DNA of 64,000 bases from Nymphaea colorata (Eukaryota > Streptophyta > Magnoliopsida > Nymphaeales > Nymphaeaceae), in assembly GCF_008831285.2 (NCBI RefSeq), contig NC_045140.1, positions 17,606,370 through 17,670,369 of the forward strand, read 5' to 3'. The notes beneath the pieces were generated by a model, which did no database searches, was not told the origin of the DNA, and saw only the letters and a program-made list of their open reading frames with translations. Positions 47,501 through 61,297 of the stretch are shown here, in pieces; position 1 is the first letter of the stretch, and every line of letters starts with the position of its first letter. The translations under genes and the position numbers were made by a program.

Positions 47501-50500
47501 GAACAGGTTGGACTAAAACGAAGTTACTTGTTACTTATTGCACATTTATTTTGCTAATGGTTTTGAGACCTTTCTTTTCCGCATTTAAACAATTACCGCA
47601 TACCTTGTTCTGTCGTTTTTGTCTCTTGTATGATTGATATGTTTTTAATGAAATATGTGTGGCGAAAGTGTTGTTGGCTTTTGAACTAAAAGTACTTGTG
47701 TGCCCATGCTAAGGTGCAAACAGTGGACAATCAGTTACTGATTAGTGTTTGAGTATATTTTCTGGTCATTTTTATTATGGGCATTTTCTTAATAATGAAT
47801 ACTCTATGTTTTATATGGTGAGCTGTGTCCTCTTCCCAGTTGCCACTGCCTTGAAACCGGCAGCATCCTTTTAGCATTTTGTCCAAAAGTTGCGACTGTG
47901 TGTGTTCCATAATTCCATTTGGCAGATTGGCATTTAAAGAGCTCTCCATCAAGTCTATGAGGAACTGAATTAGTGTTGAAGATAAAACTTAAGCATCAAC
48001 ATACAGAAGGCTTCAAAAGAATGATGTTAGACTGATTTTAAGCAACATAATCTTTCAAGTGGCTCCATTCCATCTTTCAACTGGATGCAATCTCAACTCT
48101 TGTACAACATGAAACATTTCCATTTTTACAGTGGTGAATGCCCTGACTCTTTATGGGAAAGTAATTTCTTAACAGTTTAACTCTGTCTACAATGATATTA
48201 CCGCTGGCCATGAGTTATGTTTTGTCATTAATTTCTATGTGCAGTTGTTTCTCCTGCAATACGTGAATTTGTTTCTATGATGTCTGCTTATTAGGGTGTG
48301 AAACGATCAGATTTGAAGCAGATCCTACTTTATCTGACCCATTTCCAAAATGCTACTATTAAATCTCAATTCCAAAAATAAATCTGAATCTACATCTGAA
48401 AATTTCCTCTGGCCCTTAACAGTTACAATGTTTATCTGTTTGTTGTCGTGGATGTAATCCAATTTACAATGAAGGTTTAGTTATGGATACCTTGCTTAGC
48501 AAGGTTTCCATTGAGATTCTTTCATTTATGTTTTTTTTAGGTGTAGTCTCTCTTGGAAAGATAAAGTGAAGCTTATTTGACCAGATAAAATTTGATCTCA
48601 TATCTCCACCAAGTATCTGAAGCTGAATCTTAACTAGACTGATAACAAGTTCGGGTTTGGTGCACCAGTTAACCTCAAACACGAGTAGTTCTGGTTGAAC
48701 CCAATTTCATATTTAGTTATCCTATCACATTTCCAAGTTTGATTTTAGTCGGATATACAGCATGTTCTGTTCTGCAAACATGAGTGAACTAATGTCAAGT
48801 TGCCAACTCTTCAGTCTGAACCTAAAATAGTGACTGGAATTTTCCTTTTCTTTTATGGAATAATTTTGCTTCTTTGTTAAGCTTACACTGTTTTTTGATT
48901 CTCATCTTTTGACATGACTGTGACCCTGTGATAGTGGTTACTGGTTAGCTTTATGATGGTGCTGATGACTATGACATTCTCATGATTGCAGTCTTTTTTA
49001 TTCTACATTGATGGGATACTTTGCAATGGTCTCAATGCATAATCTGGATGCTGATTTTTCTTTTCTATTGACTTCATATGTAGGTCTTTAGTCTTTCATG
49101 ATTTTGTAGCAAAGTGCCTTACTAAGGAGCCTCGTGCACGTCCTACCGCAATAGAGATGCTAAAGGTGAAATTATTATTTCCTTTTTTATGAGATATTTA
49201 TAATGATGATAAAGTGTGGCACTCTTTGAGAGCACATAGGCCACACACGACCGTACTCAGATTTTCTGGCCCAACAGCCATTCTTCCATGTTTGATATTA
49301 GGCACTATCACCATCTATATATAAGTCTTTCAGCATATGATACATATATACCAGATTCACTTATCTCCACACACACATATAATACAGTAAACACTTTTAA
49401 TTTACGTTGGCACTGATTTGCCATTATGGGACATCATAACTGGACCAGTGACACCTGTTGTACATTTGAGTGAAGAAAGGGTGGCTTTACCCTTCTTAGT
49501 GTTATCTTGTTCTCCATAGCTGGTCTATGTGCACTTCCTGCTTTCTTCTTTTTGGTGGATACTTCTTTTTGGTGGACATTGGTGGACTGATATCTGTGTG
49601 TTTTTTGGTCCAAGCACTATATGAAGCATTTTATGAGCTGCTAATGGTTATGTACCTGATATATAAATTGTGATTTTTCAAGTTCTTGGTGTAGTAATGG
49701 TGGCACCCTTTTGTTTGTTTTGTAATTATTAATTTGAATACGTCGTCTCTTGTATTCATGAAATACTTTTAATAACAGCACAAGTTCATTGAAAAATGTA
49801 AATGGGGAGCCTATATAATGTTACCCAAAATCGAAAGAGCTAAGCAGATCAAAGCTGCAATTGCTGCCCAAGCACCTGCAGTTGTTTCAGAATCTTCAGC
49901 TGTCAATGAAGATTATGGTGATACCGTACCATCCAGGCCCAACAGAGTTCTGGGTGAAGAGGGACAAGATGCAGTCAATGTTGAGGATAAGCTTGGACAG
50001 AGAAGTACAACTGCTGTTGAGGAAGATACAGGAGGTATTAGTCTCCTCTTTGGTAGTTTCTTTCTTCTATAACAATTGTATTTTGTTTTATCTCATCAAA
50101 TTATTTTTATATGCTCATTTTATTAGCTAACTGAATGCAAGTTTGTTCATCCAGTACATTAAGGGGTCTTTGCATTTACTGATTGATCTGACGATGCTCA
50201 TATTTTGAGATCAGTAGGTTTAAGATTGGAGTGCTTCCCACCTGATCTTAAATCAGAGCTTTCGGCTTTCAACAATTTAAAATGGCCAGACCATCGATTA
50301 GACGTTTCAACAATTTAAAATGGTCAAACTGTCTCCCAAGTTCCTAACTGATCTTAGATGATTGTAGTTATAAACCTAAGATTCTGACCTGATATCCTTA
50401 GCTTGTTAAACAATGGATTTGGTCTGAAGTCTGTGCAACATCGAAAGCTATGCCACATCAGATCCACAAACTTAAGATCAAACCTCAGTCGTAACTCCAA

Positions 50501-53500
50501 ACTAGGTTGAGCTAAACTATTGTTGCTGCAACAACATCATTTCACCCTTTCCACAAGGATGGGTTTCTTGCTAACAACGTAGGTGAGGTGCACTTCAATA
50601 ATGAGTCTGTTCTCGGGCGCTAGACCCCTGCACCACTTAGCTAACCCTTTTTATAGTGAGCTTGATTAGCATACAGGATCAAACACTCTTAAAAAAGAAT
50701 TTTGTGGACCTCTTATCCGTAGTAGCAATTACTCATCCATTTTCCGTATTCTCTGTATTTCTGCTTTGACGTGTTTTGAAGTTGTTAATATAGCTCATGG
50801 AATATTGATTTAGTGGTAGCTTATTATGCTGAGTGGACATGGATGCATCACTAACTTTAGGATTATGAAGCTCGATTTTTCTATGAATCATTAGCTCCTT
50901 ACCTTCCATGGTTATGTCCAGAATTCTCCCGTTCTCAGAAGACAAGGGAAGTATCAATGGCTGTATTTACACCAAGGTGATTTTGGTTTCTCATGGTTGG
51001 ATGCTCATAGTTATTCAATTTGGACAAAACTATCCTAAATAATAAGATTTGAAACGATAAAATAAATGAGAGCTCTGCCTATAGCCAAAATAGGGACAGA
51101 TTTTGCTTGGGTGAATTGGAAACTTTGCGAACATCAAGCTGTAGGTTCCAGCCCTCAGATGTAGGAGAAAAGGAGGATAGATCATAGTTGGCCATATACC
51201 ATAGAAGGTATAGGGTATTCTTGATCTAGGTTTAGGTTCTCATGTAGCTTGTTTTGGCATGTGAAGTGGAAAGCATGTTGGAGAAGAGGAGTACTTAGTA
51301 GATGAAGAGGAGAAGCAACTGAAACCTCCTCTTCTTTTCTCACCTTGTTTTCTTTGTTCGTTGACAAAATAGAGGCTGATGCTGTATTAGCATCTTAAAA
51401 CTATGCAGTCATCTCATCTAGTTTCGAGTCTTTCTGCCACTATAAGTTCAGAAAATAATCGTGGATGTTTGATGTACAGTATTGAGTGGGTACTCAACTT
51501 CTACTGTCTGCAGTGAAGCAAAACTGCATTGGCATGTCAACAGTGTGTGTTGTTTGTTCTCTGTGTAGCTTGCAAGGATCAAATAGTGTGGTTTTGTTCA
51601 TCTTGGGAGAAGTATAGTAGGGATCTCCCACGTAAGAATCTCATTAGTTCTGTAACTTGTCCATGACCACATCTGTGGAAGTTTAAAGTGATCTTCTATG
51701 CCATCACTGAAGCAGCATTCTTGAATTGGCTTAGCAGGTGATTTTGGGACCTTCATAGTCCATACATCAGAAACTTTACGTGTCACAGATATGGGTGCAC
51801 CAACTTCCACTACCAATCTGGCAACTTCCTCTGTCAAAGATTCCAAAATCGCTTCTTCAGATGTGAATGGAGAGGAGTCAACAGAAATTATGTAGGTTTC
51901 CTATTATTTTCTTTCTTATAATTTTCTTCTTTACCTTTTTGATGTGGTTTTTGTATTGTAGAGTTTTGATCATGGGTGCTTGCTATAAATTTTCCTGTTA
52001 AATTTTTGGACATGCTCTTATTCCTGTAAGGAATAGTTTAAAATGAATATGAAATGAAATGGCACGGTGCATGTGGACAGTTCACAAGTTAATTAAGTCT
52101 TGCAGTTGTTTGTACAGCTAATAATCCGGTGAAACTATTCAAATTTAACTTTTTGGCTGTGCCTTTTCATTTCTTTAATAGTCTGTGGTTTTTTGGAAGC
52201 GTCTTATCTTTCTGAATGATCATTGAGGGTGTCGATGTATCCTGCCAGGAAAGAGAAGGCAAAAGAGACACTGGAATTGGAGGTGGCAGCCGACAGGAAA
52301 ACCTTACAAGATATTGCTGCTTCAGAGCAAAGCCTGCAGCCAGATGTCTCTTCTCATATGCTGCTCGGTGGTGGTGGTACATTCAAGTCCTCAGGCCACC
52401 AAGGTTTTGCTTTGCAGGATAAGGTAATATTGTGATGTTCCTCGGCTTGGTAAAGAATTTATTTTTGGTGAGAGGGTCCTTTAAACAAATACTAGTAATA
52501 CATTGCAGTTATGCTTGACTAATCACAAATGACTTCTTGGACGCTTGAAATGTCTACTGCAGTTATGGTCCATCTATTCAGCTGGCAATACCATTCCTGT
52601 GCCATTTTTAAAAGCAACAGACATATCCCCACTTGCTTTGGTGTCAAACCATATAAGTAGTAGTGAATCTAGAGCTGGTAGTAATTTTGCACTGGAGGCT
52701 ATTCAAGAGCTTTACAATGGTGAGAGTCAATCGAAAAAGGGCAGGAGGTCACAAAATAACGAGGTTTGTCTGAAATCTGATTTGTGATCTCATTATTCTT
52801 TATCTCCATATTTTCAGTCATTTTATCAGTTTTTTTTTTTTGCAGATTCCTCTTCCAACAAGTGTGTCTCAAAGACTGGCAGCTAGTTCAACTCTTCGTA
52901 ACCTCGCACAGGCCTTGGCCTACCATAAAATGTACGCATTATTTTTTTATTTGTTTTTTTTGCTCAATTATACGCGCTACTGAGCTTTTGCATAACTTTG
53001 GCATGATCTTGTGGATTATTGCCAAGGTTTGAACTGTTGAATGAATCTCAAGAACTTGGTTGTTTGAGGAAGAGTTGACTAATTTTGAGTAGGCTGAGGA
53101 ATTCCAATCACAAGTCTGGTACTCTGCTGGAAGAACGAGGATACTATAGGGAGTTCCAGACTTCAGAGTTCTAGCCTACATCAGCCAAGCAGAACTGCTT
53201 AGAAGTGCACCATTTTTTTTTTTGGTTCACCATGATTGTGTTTTTAATTGAACATAAATCAAACTACAAGTCCAAAATTCCATGTTGGCAGATATAGAAA
53301 GATTAAAAATGTAAATGTTGATGCGACCTGAGTCACGCGACTTGGCTACTTCTTTTTAGTACATGTAGTTGCAACCACATACAAAGCTTGTTACCAATAT
53401 CTTTAATGTTTTCAATATTTTTCTTATTAAGAGGTGTGAAACCTTGTAAGAGTAGGTTGCTCATTGGGCCCTACTGACGAAGTAAGGCTTGGTTGGAGTT

Positions 53501-54071
53501 GCCAGCACCAACCCCTTGTCGACATTTTAGAATCAGCCATTAATATTGGCAAATACAATGATGTGTTATTTGTCCTCGTATACAAGAGTTTCTAATATTG
53601 TGATTCCTTTTACAATTTCGAAATATTTTATGTTCCATCCTTTTCATTTTTTTAAGGAAAGAGCTTGACAAGCACTGCTCTCTTTTGAAAGCAAGTTGAT
53701 TATTTGGTTGACTACTTACCTGGAAACTCGTTGAGAATTACTAGATGTGACACTGATTTTCTCACTCAAACATCATGCAGTGCATGAGATTTAAAATTGG
53801 CTGTAGAGTTCAGTGGTTTGTTAAGGAACATCTGCGTTTGTTTGAGTCACTTGGTGCTTGGTAATGGGCTGCTACCGAGCTGAATACTAGGCCCAAGTAC
53901 TGTGTCTGCGCTGCTTGTCACTCTGTTGTTGGTTAAATGCTGAAAATTGTTTGTCTAACCAATTGCCGCAGGTGCTACGAGGAAATGCCGCTTCAAGGGC
54001 TGCAAGCTGCACAGGAGCAGCAAACCATTCAGAACCTTAGCGATACGCTTAGAACTATTTTGCGCTTGTAA
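38574..54071 (+). CDS. SIK1: SIK1, plant Hippo/MST (STE20-type) Ser/Thr kinase
   Basis: Seventeen GT-AG exons: 38574-39177, 40156-40244, 40388-40495, 41324-41431, 42505-42595, 43437-43489, 44785-44847, 45136-45180, 45321-45356, 47219-47274, 49084-49165, 49779-50034, 51738-51891, 52249-52423, 52563-52763, 52846-52931, 53972-54071. They sum to 2307 nt (768 residues), in frame at every junction. Residues 1-193 are acidic with recurring TVV motifs. The kinase domain spans about 194-452: GKGSYG 202-207, K224, HRD 315-317, DFG 335-337 and the STE20 signature GTPHWMAPE 354-362, all intact. The C-terminal region ends in the conserved [20 protein letters not shown] and LRTILRL. The Arabidopsis counterpart, At1g69220, is somewhat longer, works with MOB1 in growth control and promotes immune signalling. 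Introns run to 1.9 kb. Exon 13 is the least certain. Confidence 0.93.
43016..43038. repeat. (TC)11 microsatellite in SIK1 intron 5
   Basis: An uninterrupted TC tract inside the intron between exons 5 and 6 of the kinase gene. Confidence 0.9.
43888..43973. repeat. 35-bp direct repeat in SIK1 intron 6
   Basis: GTCAATGTAGCCC followed by (G/A)GTGTTTTATTGAGTTATTTGG occurs at 43888-43922 and 43939-43973 with one difference, separated by 16 bp. It looks like a recent local duplication. Confidence 0.85.
45885..45930. repeat. 23-bp tandem repeat in SIK1 intron 9
   Basis: ACATCAAAAGATAAAG(C/T)TTG followed by TTT is present twice in tandem with one substitution. Confidence 0.8.
50268..50332. repeat. 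Short direct repeat in SIK1 intron 12
   Basis: TTCAACAATTTAAAATGG(C/T)CA followed by (G/A)AC occurs at about 50268 and 50306 with two differences, about 38 bp apart. Confidence 0.7.
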
Positions 54072-55507
54072 TCTATACCACTTAATGAATGTGTCTGTCA
54101 TCTTGTTCTTTATTTTTTCTCCATCTTTTTATAGGCTGTATCAGCAGGGAGCATGTTTTCAGCCTTATTTGCTTTCTAATGGGCATCAATTTGCTGTATG
54201 TTCTCCTGTACATGTCAATCTTTACATTTTATGTCATTAGCCTTCTTTTAGTGGCTAGTTTGCAATCTTGGTTCTGTTTCTTGCAATTTTTTTTTACTTG
54301 CAAGCAACAGAGTGATTATCATTGTTGAATCAAGGTACGATCATAATTTATGCATCAATTGTTGTGTTTTCATTTGTTTTGAGCTTAATAAGATGTACAA
54401 CGCAGGGATGAGGTTCTTATTACTAACAACTAGTGATGATCCATTAATAGCGCCATGTATGAAGAACGGTTCTGTTTGACGTAAGCACATAATCAACTGT
54501 AACGGGTCCGAACTGATTTCTGCGAATCAATTTTATGTTGCATTCAATTATTTACCTTTTCCCCTGTGATCAGATTGTTTCCCTTGGAATACTGGACGTT
54601 GGGAGGAACTGTGAGCTGTAGCAGTGGATTCAGCTTAGAAAAAAATTCAACACAAAAAAAGATTTGTGGATCACGTGGATTCAACATAAAAAAACTGCTG
54701 ACTTGAACCCACAATCGTGATCGATTCCCATTTTGACTTTACCCTCCTTTAGAATGGAGAAAACGGTAGCTCCAGACAAACACAGCAAACATGAAACTCG
54801 AGCCGTTGCATTGAATTTGATTAAACAGCCTGTTCTATTAATTACTCTCTTTTGGAAACAAAATCATGACCTTCACTCATCAAATTTTAATGGGTGGTGG
54901 GTGGTTGATTTTTGATGTTATTGATTGTCTACCTTACATATTCAAATGATGTAACTCAAATTTTACTATTTGTTAAATAAATTATGTATATTACATCTAT
55001 AAAATCGTATGAACTATCCAATAACCTGATCGGATGGTTTTATGGTGGAAACAATGAAAGATAACTCTTTGGAACTTATATGAAAAGCGAGTAGGGGACG
55101 TTGTGCTAGATGTTAATGGCTTTGGTCTGGTTTTAGTAGGTTCAACACTAAATTAGGGTTTGAAATCAATCCAAAATACGGCTCACATAGTTTCACCCTT
55201 GCGGCAAGTGATACGTGATGCAAGTATTCAACTGGATGCTATACACGTCTCTAACCTTGATTCTTGAGCACCAATTGGTTTGGATCGAACTGATCCGAAG
55301 TTGTTGGACAGATCGCATGCATTGGCTCCAGACAAGTCGTGGTTCATATGAAAAGATTCGATTCACTGGTCAACTCCATGACACCTTCCTCCATTGATTC
55401 TGAAGCTCAAGGAAAATGGGGTTTGCTGCAGAAAACGCATATGCTGCCGAAGTTAGGGTTGGCGTTAGAGTGCAAGTTTGAGAGGAGGAGGAAGAGGAAG
55501 CGAGAAA
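54072..55507. other. Intergenic DNA between SIK1 and the DUF716 gene
   Basis: Includes the SIK1 3' region and the promoter and leader of the next gene on the same strand. No other gene or clear TATA box is seen. The last 50 bp before the ATG are purine-rich (GAGGAGGAGGAAGAGGAAG). Confidence 0.5.
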
Positions 55508-56452
55508 ATGGGCTCATTCGTGACCACCTTCCTTGGTGGGTTAGGATTCATAGCAGTTGGATGCTTCCGAGCATTTAGGGCATCAATTGCTCCTCCTTCT
55601 CCCTCAATCTCAGACAAAAAACGGCCCTTCTACTCTCTCGAGCTGACCCTGATCGCTGCCGTATCCTTTCTCTTCCTTCTTAACTCCTTCGTCCTGATTT
55701 TCAAGGCGTTAGAGATCTCAGATCACCTTGGGTTCGCCCTCCAGCTCCAGAACTCCGCCGTTTCCTCCCTCTTTCTCCTCTATTCCGTCGTGGGTATCGC
55801 TGATTTCTTCACGGACTGCCTCCCGCTTTCGCCCTCGATCCGGAATCTCGTAGCCCTTTTTGCCTTCCTGGAAGAATTCCTCCTCTTCTACTACCAGAAG
55901 AAGGACCCGGCCGGAGTCGAGAATCGCTACTTCAGCCTTCTGCTGGTACCGATTGCTATCTGCATCTGCTGCATCGTTCTGGAGATCTCGTACCCTCGTT
56001 CTCGATTCCCTGGATTGGGGATCGGAATCGGCCTGATTCTTCAGGGTACTTGGTTTCTGCAAATGGGTTTCTCCTTCTTCACGAGTTGGATCACGCACGG
56101 TTGCTTTCTGCACGAGCGGAGCCGGGGAGATTACAGCATCAAGTGTAAAGGGCACGCTGAGTATCATCGAAGCAGAGCAATTGCCACTCTACAATTCAAT
56201 CTGCATCTGGCTGCGCTCGTAATCTTGACGGTTGGGGCGTATTCGATACTGAGTAGGAAGATGGGTACTCGGGATTATGATTCTTATAAGAGGATCAGCC
56301 GGAACGAAGAGTTGCAGGATATGGGGAACGTGAATTATGGGCAATTCACGCTGGATTCAGATGAAGAGGAGGCAGTGGATGAGATAATTGTGGAAAAGCA
56401 GCAGCCAACGTCGGCATCTGCACCGAAGACTAATGGTTTGAGTAATAACTGA
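55508..56452 (+). CDS. DUF716 / TMEM45-like multi-pass membrane protein
   Basis: An intronless ORF of 314 residues from ATG at 55508 (start context GAAAATGGG). The N-terminal MGSFV..FLGGLGFIAVGC is typical of the DUF716/TMEM45 family. About seven hydrophobic helices are visible: near 8-25, 42-66, 77-98, 110-127, 139-158, 172-195 and 223-245. Conserved family pieces include LEEFLLFYY, the LQGTWFLQMGF helix and CKGHAEYHRSRAIATLQFN before the last helix. A polar acidic tail (about 275-314, DSDEEEAVDE) follows and is probably cytosolic. Animal TMEM45 proteins and the plant relatives sometimes called viral-response proteins have no settled biochemical role. Plant members are commonly short genes like this one. 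I infer an endomembrane location from the topology only. Confidence 0.88.
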   Translation: MGSFVTTFLGGLGFIAVGCFRAFRASIAPPSPSISDKKRPFYSLELTLIAAVSFLFLLNSFVLIFKALEISDHLGFALQLQNSAVSSLFLLYSVVGIADFFTDCLPLSPSIRNLVALFAFLEEFLLFYYQKKDPAGVENRYFSLLLVPIAICICCIVLEISYPRSRFPGLGIGIGLILQGTWFLQMGFSFFTSWITHGCFLHERSRGDYSIKCKGHAEYHRSRAIATLQFNLHLAALVILTVGAYSILSRKMGTRDYDSYKRISRNEELQDMGNVNYGQFTLDSDEEEAVDEIIVEKQQPTSASAPKTNGLSNN

Positions 56453-59400
56453 CATTCTTCAAGTTTCCTTTGCTGGGCAATTGTTGTTTATGAACTTCTA
56501 CTAGCTTGGTTGATAATGTGACTTGGGTCCTTGAAAGCATTTCTGTGGGTAGCAATTCTTTGTAGTAAGAAATGTAAAAATCTTACTTTAGTTTTTCAGA
56601 TACTGTCAGTTGTATTATGCTTTTTCAAATTTGTGAGTAAGATTCTGTATCCAAGTGCTTTCTGAGTGGGACTCATACGTATTGGCTATTGCGCGCTTTT
56701 TAGATATGGACACTTCGGGGTTGTACAAATGAATGAATAGATAAATAAGTGCATACGGAGAGAGAGAGAGAGAGAGCCGTTTTTGTTATTTTTTCTTGAA
56801 TATGTCTGCAAAATTTTCTGGTTTACTATTTGGGTTACTTTAATTTTGGCAATTGACTTATATTCATGTATATTTGTTTTCGTTCCCTTTCTTTATGTTT
56901 GCTTTTTTTTAATCTAGCTCTGCCGCTAACTGTGGGACTGCTGTATTTTGTTTGACTTCCGTATATTATTTTGTTATGCTATTATGAGTAAAAAATTATG
57001 ATCGCAATTTTTAGGTAAAACGTGTCTTTAATCCCATTGATTTCTTGGGAAGTGCTTCAGACTGGAGATATTACTGTGCTTTAACCAGAGAACTTGCACT
57101 ATTTTCGTAGCTTAGCAGGTTCCGCTTTTTGAGAAGTACCATTGTTTTGTAGCGCTTCCACGTTCTGTTTTTGTCTTGATTTGGAGTCAGGTGCAATCTT
57201 TCTTCCTCATGAAAAAAAAAAAGAAATGAGCTTGAGGTAATTATCAATAAAATTTGAAAGCAATCATCTCTTTGTTGTATTATGTATCACAATATAGCTG
57301 CTTGATCTTTTGTGGTTCAATGTAATTGCAAGGACACATGCTAAACTTAAGCTGCACATGTCCGGTAACTTTCCCTCAACTTTCTTTCTACTCAAATTGT
57401 TAGTAGTAGTAGCAATTGGAAGTGCACCCAAACGGCCTATTTAGCAGCCCATTATAACAGGTCGACTAAGCCTGTTTTTTGGTATCTGCAGGACCAGTGT
57501 TTCCGCAAGGGAGAGAATAGCCCCATACAAAAATTGATCTAGCTTTAAAATTTATCATAAGAACTTTGCTCAATTATTTGAAAGAATTCTTTTTCTGTTT
57601 TGGCCATTTCATTTACCTTGAACTTTTTCTATAAAAAAATGTTCATCCTTTTCCAGTTTTCCCTGCATTTGCCCTAAAGATAGTTAATGGTGCTCCGACT
57701 ACCTGCACCTGTCCTGTATGTCCCACCTATTGAAATTCAGACTGCTCATTGCTAGAGAAGAAAAATCAGAGGAGATTCATGGTCTTCTGTGATGAGTTTT
57801 ATGTATCGGGAGATAAGTTGGAAGGTCTGCTTTCAGTTGTATTTTGACCTTATAAAACTTGGTGGGTAACAACCCTATGGAACAAGACGTTGGAACGCTT
57901 GAAATTTATGTAGGGCGTTTTACTTAGTAAATATTCTAGAATTGAATGAAGCGAAGAGCCTGTTTTGTGGTAACAGCAGCACTGGAAATAATGTAGAGCT
58001 GTGGCTTTCTAATTCATTGTTCAAGTGAAAGGAAAATGATGGATGGACAACCAGGTTGTCCTTGTGGGATGGTAGATTTGTTTGAGGATCAGTCGGAACT
58101 TGGAACATAGTTCAACTCTCCTTTCTTTTGTACCAATAATATTGCATCAATGACAGGATGAGGGGGACATAGTTAATCTTCCTTTGATTTATGTAGTAGA
58201 TTCATGGAGCAGCAGCCATTTTATGCCAAAAAAGTTTTGGCATTTTAATTGCAAAATGAGAGCTAGTATTATATTTCAGCCTGGCAGGAAGAAACATAGG
58301 CCAGTACTAAAGCATGCAATCTTTTTCACATTTTATGAAGCAAGCTTATACAAGATCTTGTTCCCAGATGGGAAGAAGAAATCTATTTCACTTGCATTTT
58401 ATTCATCCCTAGTGGAAGTCATCATGTATAGTGTAACCAATTCTTATCACCTAGAACGCCAATAAGTGAAAAAGGTGTGAACCTCTTGGAGTTCATTTGC
58501 TCTGTATAAAGCGAGCAAATTTGCTCAAGCCTGTATTGCATGTATGAAGCGTGTACGTTGGTGAAGCAGATTGCCAGCATACTTTCTTCCACTCCTAACA
58601 AAGTTTAACAAGTTGATTGACTTGTTTGAAAGATGTTCTTGGATGGGGATTCTGGATGGCAAGCAGGTAGCGTGAGCATTTTGGGTACTCAGAGTAAATT
58701 TGGAGAAAAAGTTCCTTGCAGCTAGGAGTCAGCCAGTCCAAATGTTGTTGCAGGTTGTAGAATTGTCATGTTGCAGGTGCTTCTCAGTACTCATTAATTG
58801 ATCTTTTGTCCTCTGGCAGCAACTTTTTGTGCTTGAGATGTAAAAACTTGTTGAAAATATTGACGTCGCTTTTACCTGCCTTTTCTATGTGGCACCCAAA
58901 AAAGAAATTTGTTCGTAAGCCAATTCAGAAGAAGAGCAAAATGTTCTTACCTCCACCCATATTTGCCCGTCTCCCTGAGAAAAAAGGAAATTGCTATTTC
59001 TAGTAACAGTACATGGTGGAGTTTGCATGGCCAGCTAACAGCGTTGCGATGATGACTCGGTTGCATAATAAACAACCTGGAGGAATGATAGGCCAGAGGC
59101 CACACTTGTTGGAGTCCCATCTACTATTAGCCAGGCCTTTCTATCTTTCTTATTCTCATTTATTATTACAGTATCCGGTGGACAAAGAGTTCTCTCTCTC
59201 TTTTCGTGTTCTGTATTTGCCTGAAAAAGGTAGTTTATATTTGAAAATGATCGACATAAGGAACAGCCATGATTCTGAAAAGATTATGTGAATTGAAGAT
59301 TGAGAAAAACCATAGTCCTGGGTTGGTGTTCCAGTTGGTGTCTGCTCTCTTTGCACAGGCAAGAGATGCATGCTTTGCTTGAGCACCTGCTCGGCTGCTC

Positions 59401-61297
59401 GTTGCAGTTAGGTATGTTTTTGAACGATCAAGCATTTGCATAGGCTTATTGACAAAAATGAGGTCCAACCCTCTGTAAGTTGTGCACCAACATGAAAACT
59501 TGGTCATCCCTAACTACCTTCCAATGAAGGCTAAAATTTGGGTTGCCATGGAGACTTACTGTTCTACAGGAGGTGGATGTACCATATGTACTGGATCTAA
59601 TGGGAGGTACAATCTGAATCTAAATTATACAGATTTGTTTAGCACAACAGAATCATATTAATCATTGGATACTGTCTAGTAAACAGAATATGGATTCATG
59701 ATGATCCTGGTCCAGATAAAGTTGAATTGACTACAACTGCTCTTGAAAGGATTGGCTTTTGGTTTTCTGGATCATTCGTTGGGGTCGATCTAACTAGATC
59801 TACATTTGCAAACCAAAATGAGTTTAGACTCAATGCAATTCAAATTTGATGTCTGGAAACGTGCTCACCAAGCTTGAGCCCGTGGTTGGAACCAAGATCC
59901 ATAAGTGGTTAGCTGAAAACGCCAAGGTACAAATATGTCGGATTTGCCGACCGGCTCCAATCCAACTTATATCCTTGCATTTGATTCGGACGGTACCATT
60001 GCTGATGCAGGTGAATACTCGTTGCAGTTTATAGTTAGTTGAATTGTGGTAAGGTCATCGGCCACGATTAGAGGAATAAAACATTGTTTTCTTAGAACAC
60101 ATTCTTATACCACATAATTTAAACATAAAATAAGACTTTAAACCTTGCAATTAAACACTAGAGAAAATCACATGGAGTTTTTACTGCTTCAAATGTTATA
60201 TAACATACGTGATTGAGAGCCAAAATTTTTTTGTTGAAGGGTGCAATGGAAAGGCCGATAGATCAACTCTGTCCCCATTAAATTTATCAAAATTTTGATA
60301 AGGGGTGAAATAAAATTTTCATAAAATGTTTCCTCAGTAAAATTTTATTTTTCAAATCTGGGTCTGATCCAGGTTTCTAAATTTTGGTGCTACCGAATCC
60401 ATACTTGGCCCGCTCGCAACCATCAGGGCCCTACGTCGGTTAGAGGATCATTTCCGTCCAACTGTATAAGTCAACCCCCTCGTCTTCCTTGCTAAACGAA
60501 ATGGTCGGGCGCCGTGAAGGCGGCGGCGGCAACAACCAACTCCCCTCAAGCGCCCCCTCCAACGAAGGCCCCCACGCCATTGCGATAAATTGCAGAAACG
60601 CCACCCCAGTTGCCATCTTCACGAGTCCTACCCTAACACCCCAAACTTGATTAAGCTCGACTGTAGTGACAATGAACTAGCACATTCTGAATTCTAACAC
60701 CTACGCGGCTCCAATCTTTACATGTTAACGGACCATCTAGATTTAGCTATGGTTAAGCAGTTATTTTCCTTAATTTGCAACTTAATTAAGTTTTTACTGT
60801 TTGAAGTTTTAAGCTGTCGATCACTTGCTAGCGTGGGTTAACGGCGCGGTTAATATCTCCGGCGACCATCTACGGAAAAGGGTTGGTTCATTGGCATGGC
60901 CGTCAATGTACGCCATCTGCAGCGTTTTAAACATTCATGGAGTCGTGGGCTTTGCTTAGAGTTTGGGTTCTATGCTTAAGTTGGTCGAATCAAGAAGGTT
61001 AAAGCGGCATGAGCGACTGGACCAACGGTGCCGGGCGACCGAACCAAGCGACAAGCATGGGCGGCCCTGCCCGAGGGTAAGTGCCTAAAGGGTTGTTAGG
61101 TTAGTTTAGGAGAAGGAAAGGGTGTTTAGGTAATTGTGTTTGATTTGTATCGTTTCATAACAGCTGCAAAGGGAAAAACGACCACCGAAGCCACATTCCC
61201 TGAGGGGGAGGAGGCGGTCTGAGAACCGCGGCATCTCTTTCTTTCTCTCCCTCTCTTTCTCACTCTCAAATTCCTCGTTCCCTCGCTTTCCACTGCA
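56453..61297. other. Intergenic DNA, no gene recognised
   Basis: Starts with the 3' region of the DUF716 gene and (AG)n at 56758-56776. Short ORFs (for example 58184-58465, 58806-59003, minus strand 60440-60622) match no family. 59600-59860 has GGATCTAAT/GAATC-rich repeat-like DNA. 61140-61297 is CT-rich and is probably the leader of the last gene. Confidence 0.5.
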
